A stretch of 37,618 nt of DNA from Actinomycetes bacterium (GCA_021797795.1 JAJZZB010000015.1:1-37618); one strand, 5' to 3'. Numbered from the stretch's first letter, positions 18,004-24,921 are shown. Program-made: numbers and translations. The notes: a model not told the origin generated them from the sequence alone.

Positions 18004-18782
18004 TGTCGGGCTGTAATGCCACCGAGCAGGAGTGGACCGTCGCGCTCGGGCGCAGCGGGGACGAAGGGATGACGCTCGTCGAGTTGCTCGTCGCCATGGC
18101 GATCATGCTCGTCATCATGGCTGCCTTCTTCGCGCTCTATTTCGGCATGTCCGGCTCGGCGAGCAACACGGTCGCGTACTCGCACCAGCAGTCGAACGTC
18201 CGCAACGTCATGCGCGTGCTCGAGGCGGATCTGCGCTCGGCGGATCCACTGACACTGGTGCCCGCCACCTTCACGAGCGATCCGAACGGGTCGAGTGCCG
18301 TCGGCACGTCGGGCACCACCTCCACGGACATCGTTGCCATGTACGAGGCCAAGGACCGCTATTCACCGTGCTCGGGCGGATCGACCACGACGAACTCCAA
18401 CTACCAGTCCCCGTCGCCATTCGTGGTCAGTGCATTCATGGCGAACGTGATCTGGGCGTACGACCCGGTCGCCGGCACGCTGACGCGATACAGCGACTGC
18501 TCAGGATCGTGGACGGCTGGCATGGAGCTCAGCGATGTCACCACCGCCGCCAAGACGATGTTCACGGCATCATCGGTCTACAGCTCGCAGACCCAGATCA
18601 CGAGTGTGCCGACCATCTCCGGTACGACCATGGTCGGTCAGGTGGCGCCGCTCTGCGGGACCGCGGTGAGAGCAGTGATCAAGGTGTCGAACAAGGGTCA
18701 GCAAATACCGTTCCGAGTGAGGGTGGTGGTACCGCTCCCGAACCAGACCGCGGTTCAGACCGAGGCTTGCGTCCAAGGATGA
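18003..18782 (+). CDS. Minor-pilin-like protein (PilW/GspJ type)
   Basis: 259 residues from ATG 18003, sharing one base with the previous stop codon. The prepilin leader is 22 residues, ending in DEG|MTLVELLVAMAIMLVIMAAF: Gly at -1, Met at +1 and Glu at +5, then a hydrophobic alpha-helix. Next come SHQQSNVRNVMRVLEADLRSA, typical of PilW/GspJ (the RxxLxxDLR region after the helix), and a Ser/Thr-rich beta domain. Cysteines are scattered late in the protein and may pair after export. Position two in a PilV-PilW-PilX-like order supports the assignment. No pilus ATPase, platform protein or prepilin peptidase is in the window, so the assembly machinery must be elsewhere. Confidence 0.83.
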   Translation: MSGCNATEQEWTVALGRSGDEGMTLVELLVAMAIMLVIMAAFFALYFGMSGSASNTVAYSHQQSNVRNVMRVLEADLRSADPLTLVPATFTSDPNGSSAVGTSGTTSTDIVAMYEAKDRYSPCSGGSTTTNSNYQSPSPFVVSAFMANVIWAYDPVAGTLTRYSDCSGSWTAGMELSDVTTAAKTMFTASSVYSSQTQITSVPTISGTTMVGQVAPLCGTAVRAVIKVSNKGQQIPFRVRVVVPLPNQTAVQTEACVQG

Positions 18783-18792
18783 GGGGACTGAG

Positions 18793-20334
18793 ATGACACC
18801 TCGATGGAGCTCCAGAGTGCGACATTGGACGAGGCGAGAGCGCAATGTCCACGGCGACGACAGCGGGAACCTCGTCGCGGTGCTGATCCTGATCGTCGTG
18901 CTGGCGCTCCTCATCACCGTCACCGTGGAAGCGCTGGTGCCCACCTTCGGCACCGCATCGACCAGCCAGTTCGGGGAGAACGCGGTCGCTCAGGCCAACA
19001 GCGGACTGAGCGACGCCCTCTTCCGCTTGGACCAGATGGGGGACAATGCCAGCAGCTTCTGCGTAGGGACGGGCATCCCCTCCAGCCTGCTCACCAAGGC
19101 GGGGCTGACCTCGTCTGACTGCCTGTCGGGCTCCGGGCCGCCGCTCTCGAACGCTCCCGGGCTCCAGTACTACGTCGTCCGCAGCATCAGCAGCGGACTC
19201 AAGAATTTCGAGACGTCCGAGGTCGAGATCGACTCACATGCAGTCGTGAAGGGCCAGGCCCGCACGGTGACCGCCCTGATCTACCGGGTCGCAGACGGCT
19301 TTGCCGTCTTCGGGAAGACCTCCATCACGGCCAACGGGTCGCTCACGAACGCGCCCGTCTATTCCGTCGGCGGTTTCCCCCTCCAGGGCCAGCTCGAGGG
19401 CGGAACGGTCTACGTCGGGGTCGGCGGTGGCGGAACCATCACCTGCAACGGCACGAACGGCGGCAACATCATCGAGATCGGGCAGAACGGCTCGACGAAT
19501 ACGAACAGCAAGTGCACGAACTATCAGTCGCAGACAACGAACTTCTCGCCCAACGAGCCGACCGTGTGCTCCGGGAGCACCTCCTCGAGCGCGTTCTCTC
19601 CCTGCATCGACACGTCGAGCTTCGCGCGGACCGACGGGTCCACGGGCTCGTACTACTGCCCGCTCCCGGGGCTTCCCGCCTCGATCCAGAACCCCGGCAA
19701 CGTCTCCTCGGTTTCCGTCAATCCCGGGCCGAACGCCGTCTTCAACTGCAGCTCGAACGGTGCCGCGGTGACAATCGGATCAACGACGACGCCGACGCAG
19801 TCATCCACGTGCCCGAGCTCCACCGAGCCGTCGGTCTCTCCGAGTGTCCCCGGGGTCTCCTCAGGTGTACCGCCGGGCTCCTACTACTTCGACAGCAGCG
19901 CGCTGACGATCGCCGAGCTCGACCCGTGCCTGTTCGTCAACGGCAACGTCAGCATCTACGACCTCGCCGCGCAGCCCTCCTCGGCGAGCCTGGCGCTCAA
20001 TGGTCAATACATGAACGCTGCGCAGGGCAGCGACTACAACCTGAACTTCTATCCGGGCAACCCCTCGAACTTCAGTCTCTACTGGAACGGGACGGGGGCG
20101 ATCTCCGGTCCGACCGGAGGCGGGTACAACAGCAAGAATCCCTGGGTCTTCGACGGGTACCTCTACGCTCCCGGCGCTTCGCTGACCATCAGCAACGGTG
20201 ATGAGGTCTTCGGTTCCATGGTCGTGAACTCCCTCACGGTCCAGGGCAGTCCCAACTTCTACCTCGTGTACCCGCAGCACCCGAAGCAGTTCCTCCAGAA
20301 CTGGACCGTCTCCCACTACGAGATCACCCCGTAG
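18793..20334 (+). CDS. PilX/GspK-like minor-pilin protein
   Basis: A 513-residue exported protein. The ATG at 18793 has GAGGGGA about 5-6 nt upstream and follows the previous stop by 10 nt. The N-terminus has a leader ending in DDSG followed by NLVAVLILIVVLALLITVTV. Gly sits at -1, but position +5 is Val rather than Glu. Lack of Glu5 is known for GspK/PilX, the pilin at the extreme tip. After the helix comes ENAVAQANSGLSDALFRLDQMGD, then a long Ser/Thr/Asn/Gly-rich region with several Cys, and a C-terminal block (YLYAPGASLTIS, GSMVVNSLTVQG, YPQHPKQFLQNWTVSHYEITP). Similar blocks occur in other PilX-N-domain proteins, from memory. A broken paralogue lies just downstream. Confidence 0.8.
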   Translation: MTPRWSSRVRHWTRRERNVHGDDSGNLVAVLILIVVLALLITVTVEALVPTFGTASTSQFGENAVAQANSGLSDALFRLDQMGDNASSFCVGTGIPSSLLTKAGLTSSDCLSGSGPPLSNAPGLQYYVVRSISSGLKNFETSEVEIDSHAVVKGQARTVTALIYRVADGFAVFGKTSITANGSLTNAPVYSVGGFPLQGQLEGGTVYVGVGGGGTITCNGTNGGNIIEIGQNGSTNTNSKCTNYQSQTTNFSPNEPTVCSGSTSSSAFSPCIDTSSFARTDGSTGSYYCPLPGLPASIQNPGNVSSVSVNPGPNAVFNCSSNGAAVTIGSTTTPTQSSTCPSSTEPSVSPSVPGVSSGVPPGSYYFDSSALTIAELDPCLFVNGNVSIYDLAAQPSSASLALNGQYMNAAQGSDYNLNFYPGNPSNFSLYWNGTGAISGPTGGGYNSKNPWVFDGYLYAPGASLTISNGDEVFGSMVVNSLTVQGSPNFYLVYPQHPKQFLQNWTVSHYEITP

Positions 20335-20439
20335 CCTCCCCGTGAGGGCGTCTGCCTGGGCTCCTCATGCCGCCAGTCGACTGATGTGGAACGGCTTGTC
20401 AAGCGCGTCCGCGGATTTGTTTCTGATTGGTTCGAGGGC

Positions 20440-20461
20440 GCGCCGAACCAGGGTTCGGCGC
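20440..20461 (+). terminator. GC-rich hairpin after the pilin operon
   Basis: GCGCCGAACC and GGTTCGGCGC form a perfect 10-bp inverted repeat with only two bases between the arms, about 105 nt after the stop at 20334. There is no U-tract, which is common for actinobacterial terminators. The innermost pairs must open to make a real loop. The terminator role is inferred from position only. Confidence 0.4.
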
Positions 20462-20488
20462 CTGGATGAGGACGAACAGGCGACGGGG

Positions 20489-20548
20489 CCCTGGCGTCAA
20501 GGTGGAGCGCCCGGAGCGAAGCGAGGACGAACGACCTTGACGCCAGGG
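20489..20548. repeat. 15-bp perfect inverted repeat with 30-nt spacer
   Basis: CCCTGGCGTCAAGGT (20489-20503) is the exact reverse complement of ACCTTGACGCCAGGG (20534-20548). The spacer contains the GGAGCGAAGCGAGGACG stretch. It could be a second terminator, a REP/MITE-like palindromic element, or a site left by mobile DNA, given the decayed IS element 450 nt downstream. There is no coding frame across it that needs the symmetry. Confidence 0.55.
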
Positions 20549-20654
20549 TGGCGGCTGCTACACCAACCGCCGCTGGCCCACACTCGCTGGGTGGGCCTCG
20601 GTCGAGGGCTCGGCCATGCGCCGGGCGGGAGCTGGTGGGCTGGCCGCCAGACTG

Positions 20655-20981
20655 ATGTACGCGGGTCGAGACCGCAGGAGAACGTTGCGCGGCGAGTTGC
20701 TCCATACTGATCGCGTGCGCCGGTCCCGGTGGGTTGTCGACCGCGACGACTCAGGAAACCTCGTGGTGGTGCTCATTCTCATCGTGGTGCTCGCCGCGCT
20801 GAGCGCGGTGACGATTGCGGCGGTCATCCCGCCCTTCCACACCGCCACGTCGAGCCAGAACGACGAGCAGGCCGTGGCCCAGGCGAACTCTGGGCTCTCG
20901 GCAGCACTCCTGCAGCTCGACCAGATGGGTGACCAGGCGAGCAACTTCGGCGTCGGCGAGTGCCCCTGCTGGCCGATATGA
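20655..20981 (+). pseudogene. 5' fragment of a second PilX/GspK-like gene, cut by an IS element
   Basis: The frame from ATG 20655 (or GTG 20715) encodes DDSGNLVVVLILIVVLAALSAVTI, then EQAVAQANSGLSAALLQLDQMGDQASNFGVG. This aligns residue by residue with the N-terminus of the intact gene at 18793, including the same leader (DDSG|NLV, no Glu5). Homology stops at about 20957 and the frame closes at a TGA (20979-20981) in foreign sequence. The matching C-terminal end reappears at 21597-21779. The gene is therefore a paralogue interrupted by an IS21-like insertion, with loss of the middle of the gene. Any product would be a membrane helix with a short tail. Confidence 0.8.
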
Positions 20982-20997
20982 ATGCATATGACGCTGG

Positions 20998-21079
20998 GTG
21001 AGAGCCACCGTTCCGCTGTTGGGTGAGCCACCGTTCCGCTGGCCGGTGAGCCACCGCGACGCTGGCCGGTGAGCTGTGG
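20998..21079 (+). repeat. 23-bp periodic terminal repeats of the IS21-like element
   Basis: GAGCCACCGTTCCGCTG occurs exactly at 21002-21018 and 21025-21041. A variant, GAGCCACCGCGACGCTG, is at 21048-21064, and a partial copy (GAGCTGTGG) starts at 21071. The step is 23 bp each time, about two helical turns. IS21 elements carry multiple terminal repeats bound by the IstA transposase; that function is inferred by analogy. Confidence 0.72.
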
Positions 21080-21162
21080 CGCCGCTCGGGGCCTCGGTGG
21101 GTGCGACCGTTCGTGGGGTCCGTGTCGTTGGGACGCGGACGTGACGAAAGGGGTCGCCTTCG

Positions 21163-21587
21163 ATGGTCGACTACAAACAGATCCTTCGGCTACGCGCCGA
21201 GGGGGGGAGCCAGCGCGGCATCGCTGACGTGCTGGGCTGCTCACGGAACACGGTGGCGGCGGTGTTCGTCGCGGCGAACTCGGCCGGCGTGGGCTTCGGG
21301 GAGGCGGCGGACCTCGCTGCTGAGGAGGTCCGCCACTTGCTGCTACCCGAGCCGGCCGCACCCGACTCGGACCGGGTGACGCCGGACTTCGAGCATGTCC
21401 ACCGCGAACTGGCGCGCCCGTCGGTGACGCTGTTGCTGTTGTGAAACGAGTACGTCGCGGCCTGCCGCGCTGCTGGCGGCGTGCCGTACGGCCACTCGTT
21501 CTTCAACGAACAGTACCGCCGGTGGGTGGCCTCCACGCGAGCGTCGATGCACATCCAGCGCAACCCGGGCGAGTCCATTAAGGGCAC
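21163..21587 (+). pseudogene. istA: Truncated IS21-type transposase IstA with in-frame stop
   Basis: ATG 21163 has GAAAGGGG about 8 nt upstream. The first part reads MVDYKQILRLRAEGGSQRGI followed by ADVLGCSRNTVAAVF, the N-terminal helix-turn-helix of IstA. A TGA at 21442-21444 interrupts it after SVTLLLL. The same frame continues with NEYVAACRAAGGVPYGHSFF, then YRRWVASTRASMHIQRNPGE up to about 21582. These are recognisable IstA sequence, where the stop replaces an expected Trp (TGG to TGA). The DDE catalytic region is missing. The element is dead by both mutation and truncation. Confidence 0.78.
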
Positions 21588-21596
21588 CGTTCTGAC

Positions 21597-21779
21597 TCGA
21601 ATTTCTACGCTCCGGGCGGATCGCTCAAACTCGACGGTCAGGACTACATGACGATCGGCTCGCTCGTGGTGAACTGCTTCTACATGAAGGGCGGCCCGGT
21701 GCTGGACTTCACCTACGGCGAGCATGCCACGCAGTTCGTCCAGGGCTGGACCGCCTCCCAGTACTCGATCACGCCCTGA
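21597..21779 (+). pseudogene. 3' fragment of the interrupted PilX-like paralogue
   Basis: The frame beginning near 21597 has no start codon of its own. It encodes NFYAPGGSLKLD, MTIGSLVVNCFYMKGGP and YGEHATQFVQGWTASQYSITP before the TGA at 21777-21779. It matches the last 60 residues of the intact PilX-like protein (YLYAPGASLTIS, GSMVVNSLTVQG, KQFLQNWTVSHYEITP). Together with the 5' fragment at 20655 it shows one ancestral gene whose centre was lost when the IS element inserted and then deleted. Confidence 0.8.
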
Positions 21780-21822
21780 CGCCCGGCGTGCGTGATACGG
21801 CGTGCACGGTCAGACTGGCGCG

Positions 21823-22239
21823 ATGCGGCCCGACGAGCTGATCCCTCACCGCCCTCCCTTCCTACTCATCGACGAGATCACCGAGGTCGAGCCGGGCCAG
21901 AGTGCCCGCGGCTGCTGGCACCTCACGGGCGAGGAGGACTTCTTCGCCGGCCACTTCCCGGGACGGCCGACCGTGCCGGGTGTGCTGATGGTTGAGTCGC
22001 TCGCCCAGCTCGGCGCGGCCGCGGTCCTCGCCGACGGGCGGTACGCCGGCCGCCTCCCCCTCTTCGGCGGGATCGACCGAGCACGGTTCCGCCGCCAGGT
22101 GGTGCCTGGTGACACGCTCGACCTCGAGGTGCGGTTGACGCAGATGTCCTCGCGTGCCGGACGCGGCCACGGCGTCGCCTCGGTGGCAGGGGAGCGGGCC
22201 GCCGAGGTCGACCTCCTGTTCGTCCTCGTCTCGTCCTGA
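21823..22239 (+). CDS. FabZ-like 3-hydroxyacyl-ACP dehydratase
   Basis: 138 residues from ATG 21823; GTG 21802 is open but unneeded. The hot-dog fold signature LIPHRPPFLLIDEI lies at the N-terminus. The catalytic motif is FAGHFPGRPTVPGVLMVESLAQ with H44 and E58, the same 14-residue spacing as the His/Glu pair of FabZ. FabZ removes water from 3-hydroxyacyl-ACP in type II fatty-acid synthesis. Other FAS genes are absent here, so it could also serve a side pathway. It lies 30 nt upstream of xthA and may share its transcript. Confidence 0.87.
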   Translation: MRPDELIPHRPPFLLIDEITEVEPGQSARGCWHLTGEEDFFAGHFPGRPTVPGVLMVESLAQLGAAAVLADGRYAGRLPLFGGIDRARFRRQVVPGDTLDLEVRLTQMSSRAGRGHGVASVAGERAAEVDLLFVLVSS

Positions 22240-22269
22240 GCACAGCCCTGCTGCGCTACAACTTCGGGG

Positions 22270-23076
22270 ATGCGGATCGCCACCTGGAACGTCAACTCGC
22301 TGAAGGCGCGCCTCGGCAAGGTCGAGGAGTGGCTCGAGATCGCCAAGCCGGACGTGCTGTGCATGCAGGAGACGAAGATGGCCGACGCCGCCTTCCCTGC
22401 CCTCGCCTTCCACGGGCTCGGCTACGAGGCCGCCCACCACGGCAACGGGCGTTGGAACGGCGTCGCCATCCTCTCACGGATCGGCCTCGAGGACGTCCAC
22501 CCGGGCTTCTCGGGCGAGGAGCTCTCCGACATCGAGGAGTGCCGCTTCCTCTCCGCCCGTTGCGGCGGGGTGAGGGTGGCGAGCGTCTACGTCCCGAACG
22601 GCCGCTCGGTCGGGAGCGAGCACTACGAGGCGAAGCTCGAGTGGCTGGAGCGGCTCCGGCTCGACCTCGCCGAGCACGCCGATCCCTCCGATGAGATCGT
22701 GCTCTGCGGTGACTTCAACATCGCACCCGAGGACCGGGACGTGTTCGACCCGGCCGCCTTCGTCGGCGCCACCCACGTGAGCGAACCCGAGCGGGAGGCG
22801 CTCCGGCGCATCGAGGAGTGGGGGCTCGAGGACGCCTTCCGCCGCGTCTACCCGGGGGCCGACCGGCTCTACTCGTGGTGGGACTACCGGGCGGGCGACT
22901 TCCACAAGCACCGCGGGATGCGGATCGACCTGCTGCTGCTCAGCGCAACCCTCGCCGACAAGGTCACCTACGCCCTCATCGACCGGGAGGCGCGAAAGGG
23001 GATGGGGAGCGACACGCCCCCCTCCGATCACGCCCCCGTCTTCGTCGACGTGGCGATCGGCCCGGCGTCCGCGTAG
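22270..23076 (+). CDS. xthA: Exodeoxyribonuclease III
   Basis: A 268-residue EEP-superfamily nuclease. Motifs: ATWNVNSLKAR (N7), QETK (E34, metal ligand), YVPNGR (Y106), GDFNIAP (D147, N149), LYSWWDYRAG and the final SDHAPV (D253, H254). All catalytic residues are present and the length is standard. It cleaves DNA at abasic sites and trims 3' ends in base-excision repair. The end overlaps the convergent riboflavin synthase gene by 49 nt. It lies 30 nt after the FabZ-like gene. Confidence 0.95.
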   Translation: MRIATWNVNSLKARLGKVEEWLEIAKPDVLCMQETKMADAAFPALAFHGLGYEAAHHGNGRWNGVAILSRIGLEDVHPGFSGEELSDIEECRFLSARCGGVRVASVYVPNGRSVGSEHYEAKLEWLERLRLDLAEHADPSDEIVLCGDFNIAPEDRDVFDPAAFVGATHVSEPEREALRRIEEWGLEDAFRRVYPGADRLYSWWDYRAGDFHKHRGMRIDLLLLSATLADKVTYALIDREARKGMGSDTPPSDHAPVFVDVAIGPASA

Positions 23077-23522
23077 CCCTGGCGGACGCCCTGGCCGGCC
23101 CGGCGGGATAGCTGCTCGGGCTCGTACAGCATCCAGTAGGCGTTGCGGGCGTGCTTGCGGGCCCGGTCCTCGCAGACGGGGACGAGGGCCGCCGGGTCCT
23201 CCTCCTCGTTCTCGTGGACGAAGACCTCGAGGATGTGGGTCGAGGTGAGGAGCTGGGCCATCATGATCCCCTGGGAGGCCTCGTGGGCGCACACCTGGTC
23301 GATGGCCGCCCGCCCGGGCATGCCGAGGGCCACGATGATGGCGCAGCGCTCCTTCTCCACCAGCCGCTTGCACTCGACGGCGAGGTCCTTGAAGCCGGGC
23401 ACGGTCCGGTAGATCACCTCGAACCGCTCGCCGTGCCCGGGACAGGACTCGAGCTCGTCGAGGGCGTAGCCGCCCATGTCGACCCTGGCGAACATCGTGT
23501 CGACGACGCCGATGCGGTCCAT
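23028..23522 (-). CDS. ribC: Riboflavin synthase, archaeal type (lumazine-synthase-like)
   Basis: 164 residues with the pattern of the archaeal riboflavin synthase family, which is unrelated to the bacterial two-barrel RibE: GVVDTMFARVDMGGYALDEL, YRTVPGFKDLAVECKRL, IIVALGMPGR, CAHEASQGIMMAQLLTSTHI, LEVFVHENEEEDPAAL, and a C-terminal RARKHARNAYWML. It converts two 6,7-dimethyl-8-ribityllumazine molecules to riboflavin. The ATG at 23522 has GAGGAGAGAGGACC upstream in the mRNA, a good ribosome-binding site. No other rib gene is nearby. The 3' end overlaps xthA by 49 nt. A perfect inverted repeat sits in its leader. A lumazine synthase (RibH) is the alternative, but the motifs fit the archaeal RibC group better. 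Confidence 0.85.
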   Translation of the reverse strand: MDRIGVVDTMFARVDMGGYALDELESCPGHGERFEVIYRTVPGFKDLAVECKRLVEKERCAIIVALGMPGRAAIDQVCAHEASQGIMMAQLLTSTHILEVFVHENEEEDPAALVPVCEDRARKHARNAYWMLYEPEQLSRRAGQGVRQGYADAGPIATSTKTGA

Positions 23523-23557
23523 CTCAGGTCCTCTCTCCTCGACTCGGGCGCCCTTCC

Positions 23558-23606
23558 GGCGCCCGAGAGATGATGTCTAGTACCTTCCCGGGCCCTCTCG
23601 GGCGCC
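23558..23606 (-). promoter_or_regulatory. Inverted repeat in the riboflavin synthase leader
   Basis: GGCGCCCGAGAG (23558-23569) and CTCTCGGGCGCC (23595-23606) are exact reverse complements with 25 nt between them, 36-84 nt upstream of the ribC ATG. CTCGGGCGCCC also occurs as a direct copy at 23543-23553 and 23597-23607, so alternative pairings are possible (attenuator-like). The conserved FMN-riboswitch core is not present. Regulatory function is inferred. Confidence 0.4.
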
Positions 23607-23814
23607 CGGGGCGCAAGCCGCTCCACCGGGTATCTCGCCCGGGGAGGGCAGCGAGCGAAGTAGCGTCGCGGAAAACCCCGAGCCGACGAGGTGGTGTCAT
23701 GGCAGCTCCGAGGGCGCCCAAAGCCCCCGGCCCGGCGCTCGTGCCGGCGATCAGGCGAGCGCCCTCACGAGCGCCTCGTCCTCCCGCCCCGGCCGAGCGG
23801 GCGAGGCGGGTGCC

Positions 23815-24906
23815 GTGGGCTTGAGGCGAGCGGCCAGCCGGCGGCAGGCCGATGCCGGCGTGCTCCCGTTCGGGTTCAGCCCCTACGAGGTGCTCGACGA
23901 TCGGCCGCACGTGATGGTCGACGGGAGCCCGCGACGCTCGAGCGTCCTCACCCTCTCCCACTGGCCCCAGAGCCCGACGTCTCCGCTCTTCGCCCGCGAC
24001 CTGTCGGCGGAGATCGCCTTCGAGTTCGCCCGCCATGCCACCGGCAGCACGTCGCCCAGCTCCCGGCGCGAGCGTGACGCGGGCGCCGCCGCCATCGAGG
24101 CCTCCCGGCGCGCCGAGGCGGTGACATGCGACCACTTCGACGAAGACGGACTCATGGCGGTCCTCGTGCTCACCGATCCGGCGTTCTGCTTCGAGCACGA
24201 GCAGCTCGTCGTGGAGGCGGCGCGCTGCGGGGACTTCGGCATCGTCACGACGGAGGAGGCGGCACGGGTGGCCTTCGCCATCGGCCCTCTCGCCGAGCAG
24301 GAGGCGGGGGAGGGAGCCGGGACCTCGGAGCGCTACGCCGCCGTCCTCGAGCGCACCCGCGACCTGATCGAGCGACCCGGGGCCTACGAGGCGCTCTGGC
24401 ACGAGGAGATGCAGCCCTACCGGGCGGGGCGCTCTGCGATCGAGCGCGGGGACGTCGTCATCGCCGAGGAGCCAGGCGACCTGGCGGTCGTGAGCCGCAC
24501 CGGCACCGACGGGAGCGCCCACCGCCTCGTCGGTGCCACGGGGGGCCTGCCGGTGCACGCCGCCGCCGTGCACTCCTCGACCCCGTGCAGCCGGGTCCTC
24601 GCCTTCGACGGGGCGCGCTGCGAGCTCTACCTCCGCTACGAGGGCTGGGTGAAGTTCATGAGCAGGAAGGTGCCACTGCGGCCGGATCTCGCCCCTCTCG
24701 CTGCCGAGCTGTCGGCGATGGAGCCCGGTCCGGTCCTCTGGGAGGCGAACGCCGTCGGTGCCATCGTCGGGCGCCTCCGGCCGACCGAGGGGATAACCGA
24801 GCTCGCCCCCGGGGTCATCCTCGACGCCGTGCGGACCTATCTCGAGAAGGCACCTCCGGCGTGGGACCCGTTCAGGCCCGGCGGTGCGCTGCTGCCGCCC
24901 GCCTGA
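23815..24906 (+). CDS. Conserved protein with DHH-like HFDEDG motif (resembles DUF6687)
   Basis: 363 residues from GTG 23815; TTG 23821 and GTG 23859 are alternative starts. The N-terminal part reads FSPYEVLDDRPHVMVDGSPR, then LTLSHWPQSPTSP, DLSAEIAFEFA and, at residues 106-113, DHFDEDGL. The last motif is reminiscent of the metal-binding DxD region of DHH phosphoesterases; later parts include GLPVHAAAVHSSTPCSRVL and YLRYEGWVKFMSRK. There are no membrane segments. From memory the pattern resembles the DUF6687 family, which has no assigned function. A metal-dependent hydrolase is possible but unproved. It is convergent with the psp operon (15 nt between ends) and preceded by about 240 nt of mostly non-coding DNA. 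Confidence 0.72.
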   Translation: MGLRRAASRRQADAGVLPFGFSPYEVLDDRPHVMVDGSPRRSSVLTLSHWPQSPTSPLFARDLSAEIAFEFARHATGSTSPSSRRERDAGAAAIEASRRAEAVTCDHFDEDGLMAVLVLTDPAFCFEHEQLVVEAARCGDFGIVTTEEAARVAFAIGPLAEQEAGEGAGTSERYAAVLERTRDLIERPGAYEALWHEEMQPYRAGRSAIERGDVVIAEEPGDLAVVSRTGTDGSAHRLVGATGGLPVHAAAVHSSTPCSRVLAFDGARCELYLRYEGWVKFMSRKVPLRPDLAPLAAELSAMEPGPVLWEANAVGAIVGRLRPTEGITELAPGVILDAVRTYLEKAPPAWDPFRPGGALLPPA

Positions 24907-24921
24907 GCCCTCGTGGGCGCC

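Larger units (their letters stand above)
20335..20654. other. Non-coding interval between two PilX-like genes
   Basis: About 320 nt with no convincing coding frame; short open frames here lack plausible starts and protein-like composition. It contains two inverted repeats (listed separately) and a shared GAGGACGAAC word at 20468-20477 and 20523-20532. I see no tRNA-like cloverleaf and no clear -35/-10 pair. The likely role is termination of the pilin operon, plus whatever once drove the downstream paralogue. Confidence 0.5.
20990..21587 (+). mobile_element. Remnant of an IS21-family insertion sequence
   Basis: One end of an IS21-like element survives: a block of 23-bp periodic repeats (20998-21079) of the kind that forms IS21 ends, followed by the first part of istA (21163 onward). 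The rest of istA, all of istB and the other terminus are absent. The right junction lies between about 21582 and 21597, where istA similarity ends and the PilX-like 3' fragment begins. The exact left boundary is uncertain (about 20960-20998) because only one end remains. It cannot move by itself. Confidence 0.75.

Noticed and set aside
20998-21079. Short CRISPR-like array
   Set aside because: The 23-bp period leaves only about 6 nt between 17-bp words, so there are no spacers; it sits directly before istA and fits IS21 terminal repeats.
23523-23700. FMN riboswitch upstream of the riboflavin synthase gene
   Set aside because: The conserved RFN core segments (for example the GAACCGGTGAAATTCCGG-type element) cannot be found on the minus strand; only the inverted repeats are present.
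23699-23824. A possible 41-codon gene (ATG 23699) whose TGA overlaps the alternative TTG start of the next gene
   Set aside because: Pro/Ala/Arg-only composition, a weak ribosome-binding site, and no motif. The overlap is suggestive but not enough to call a gene or a leader peptide.
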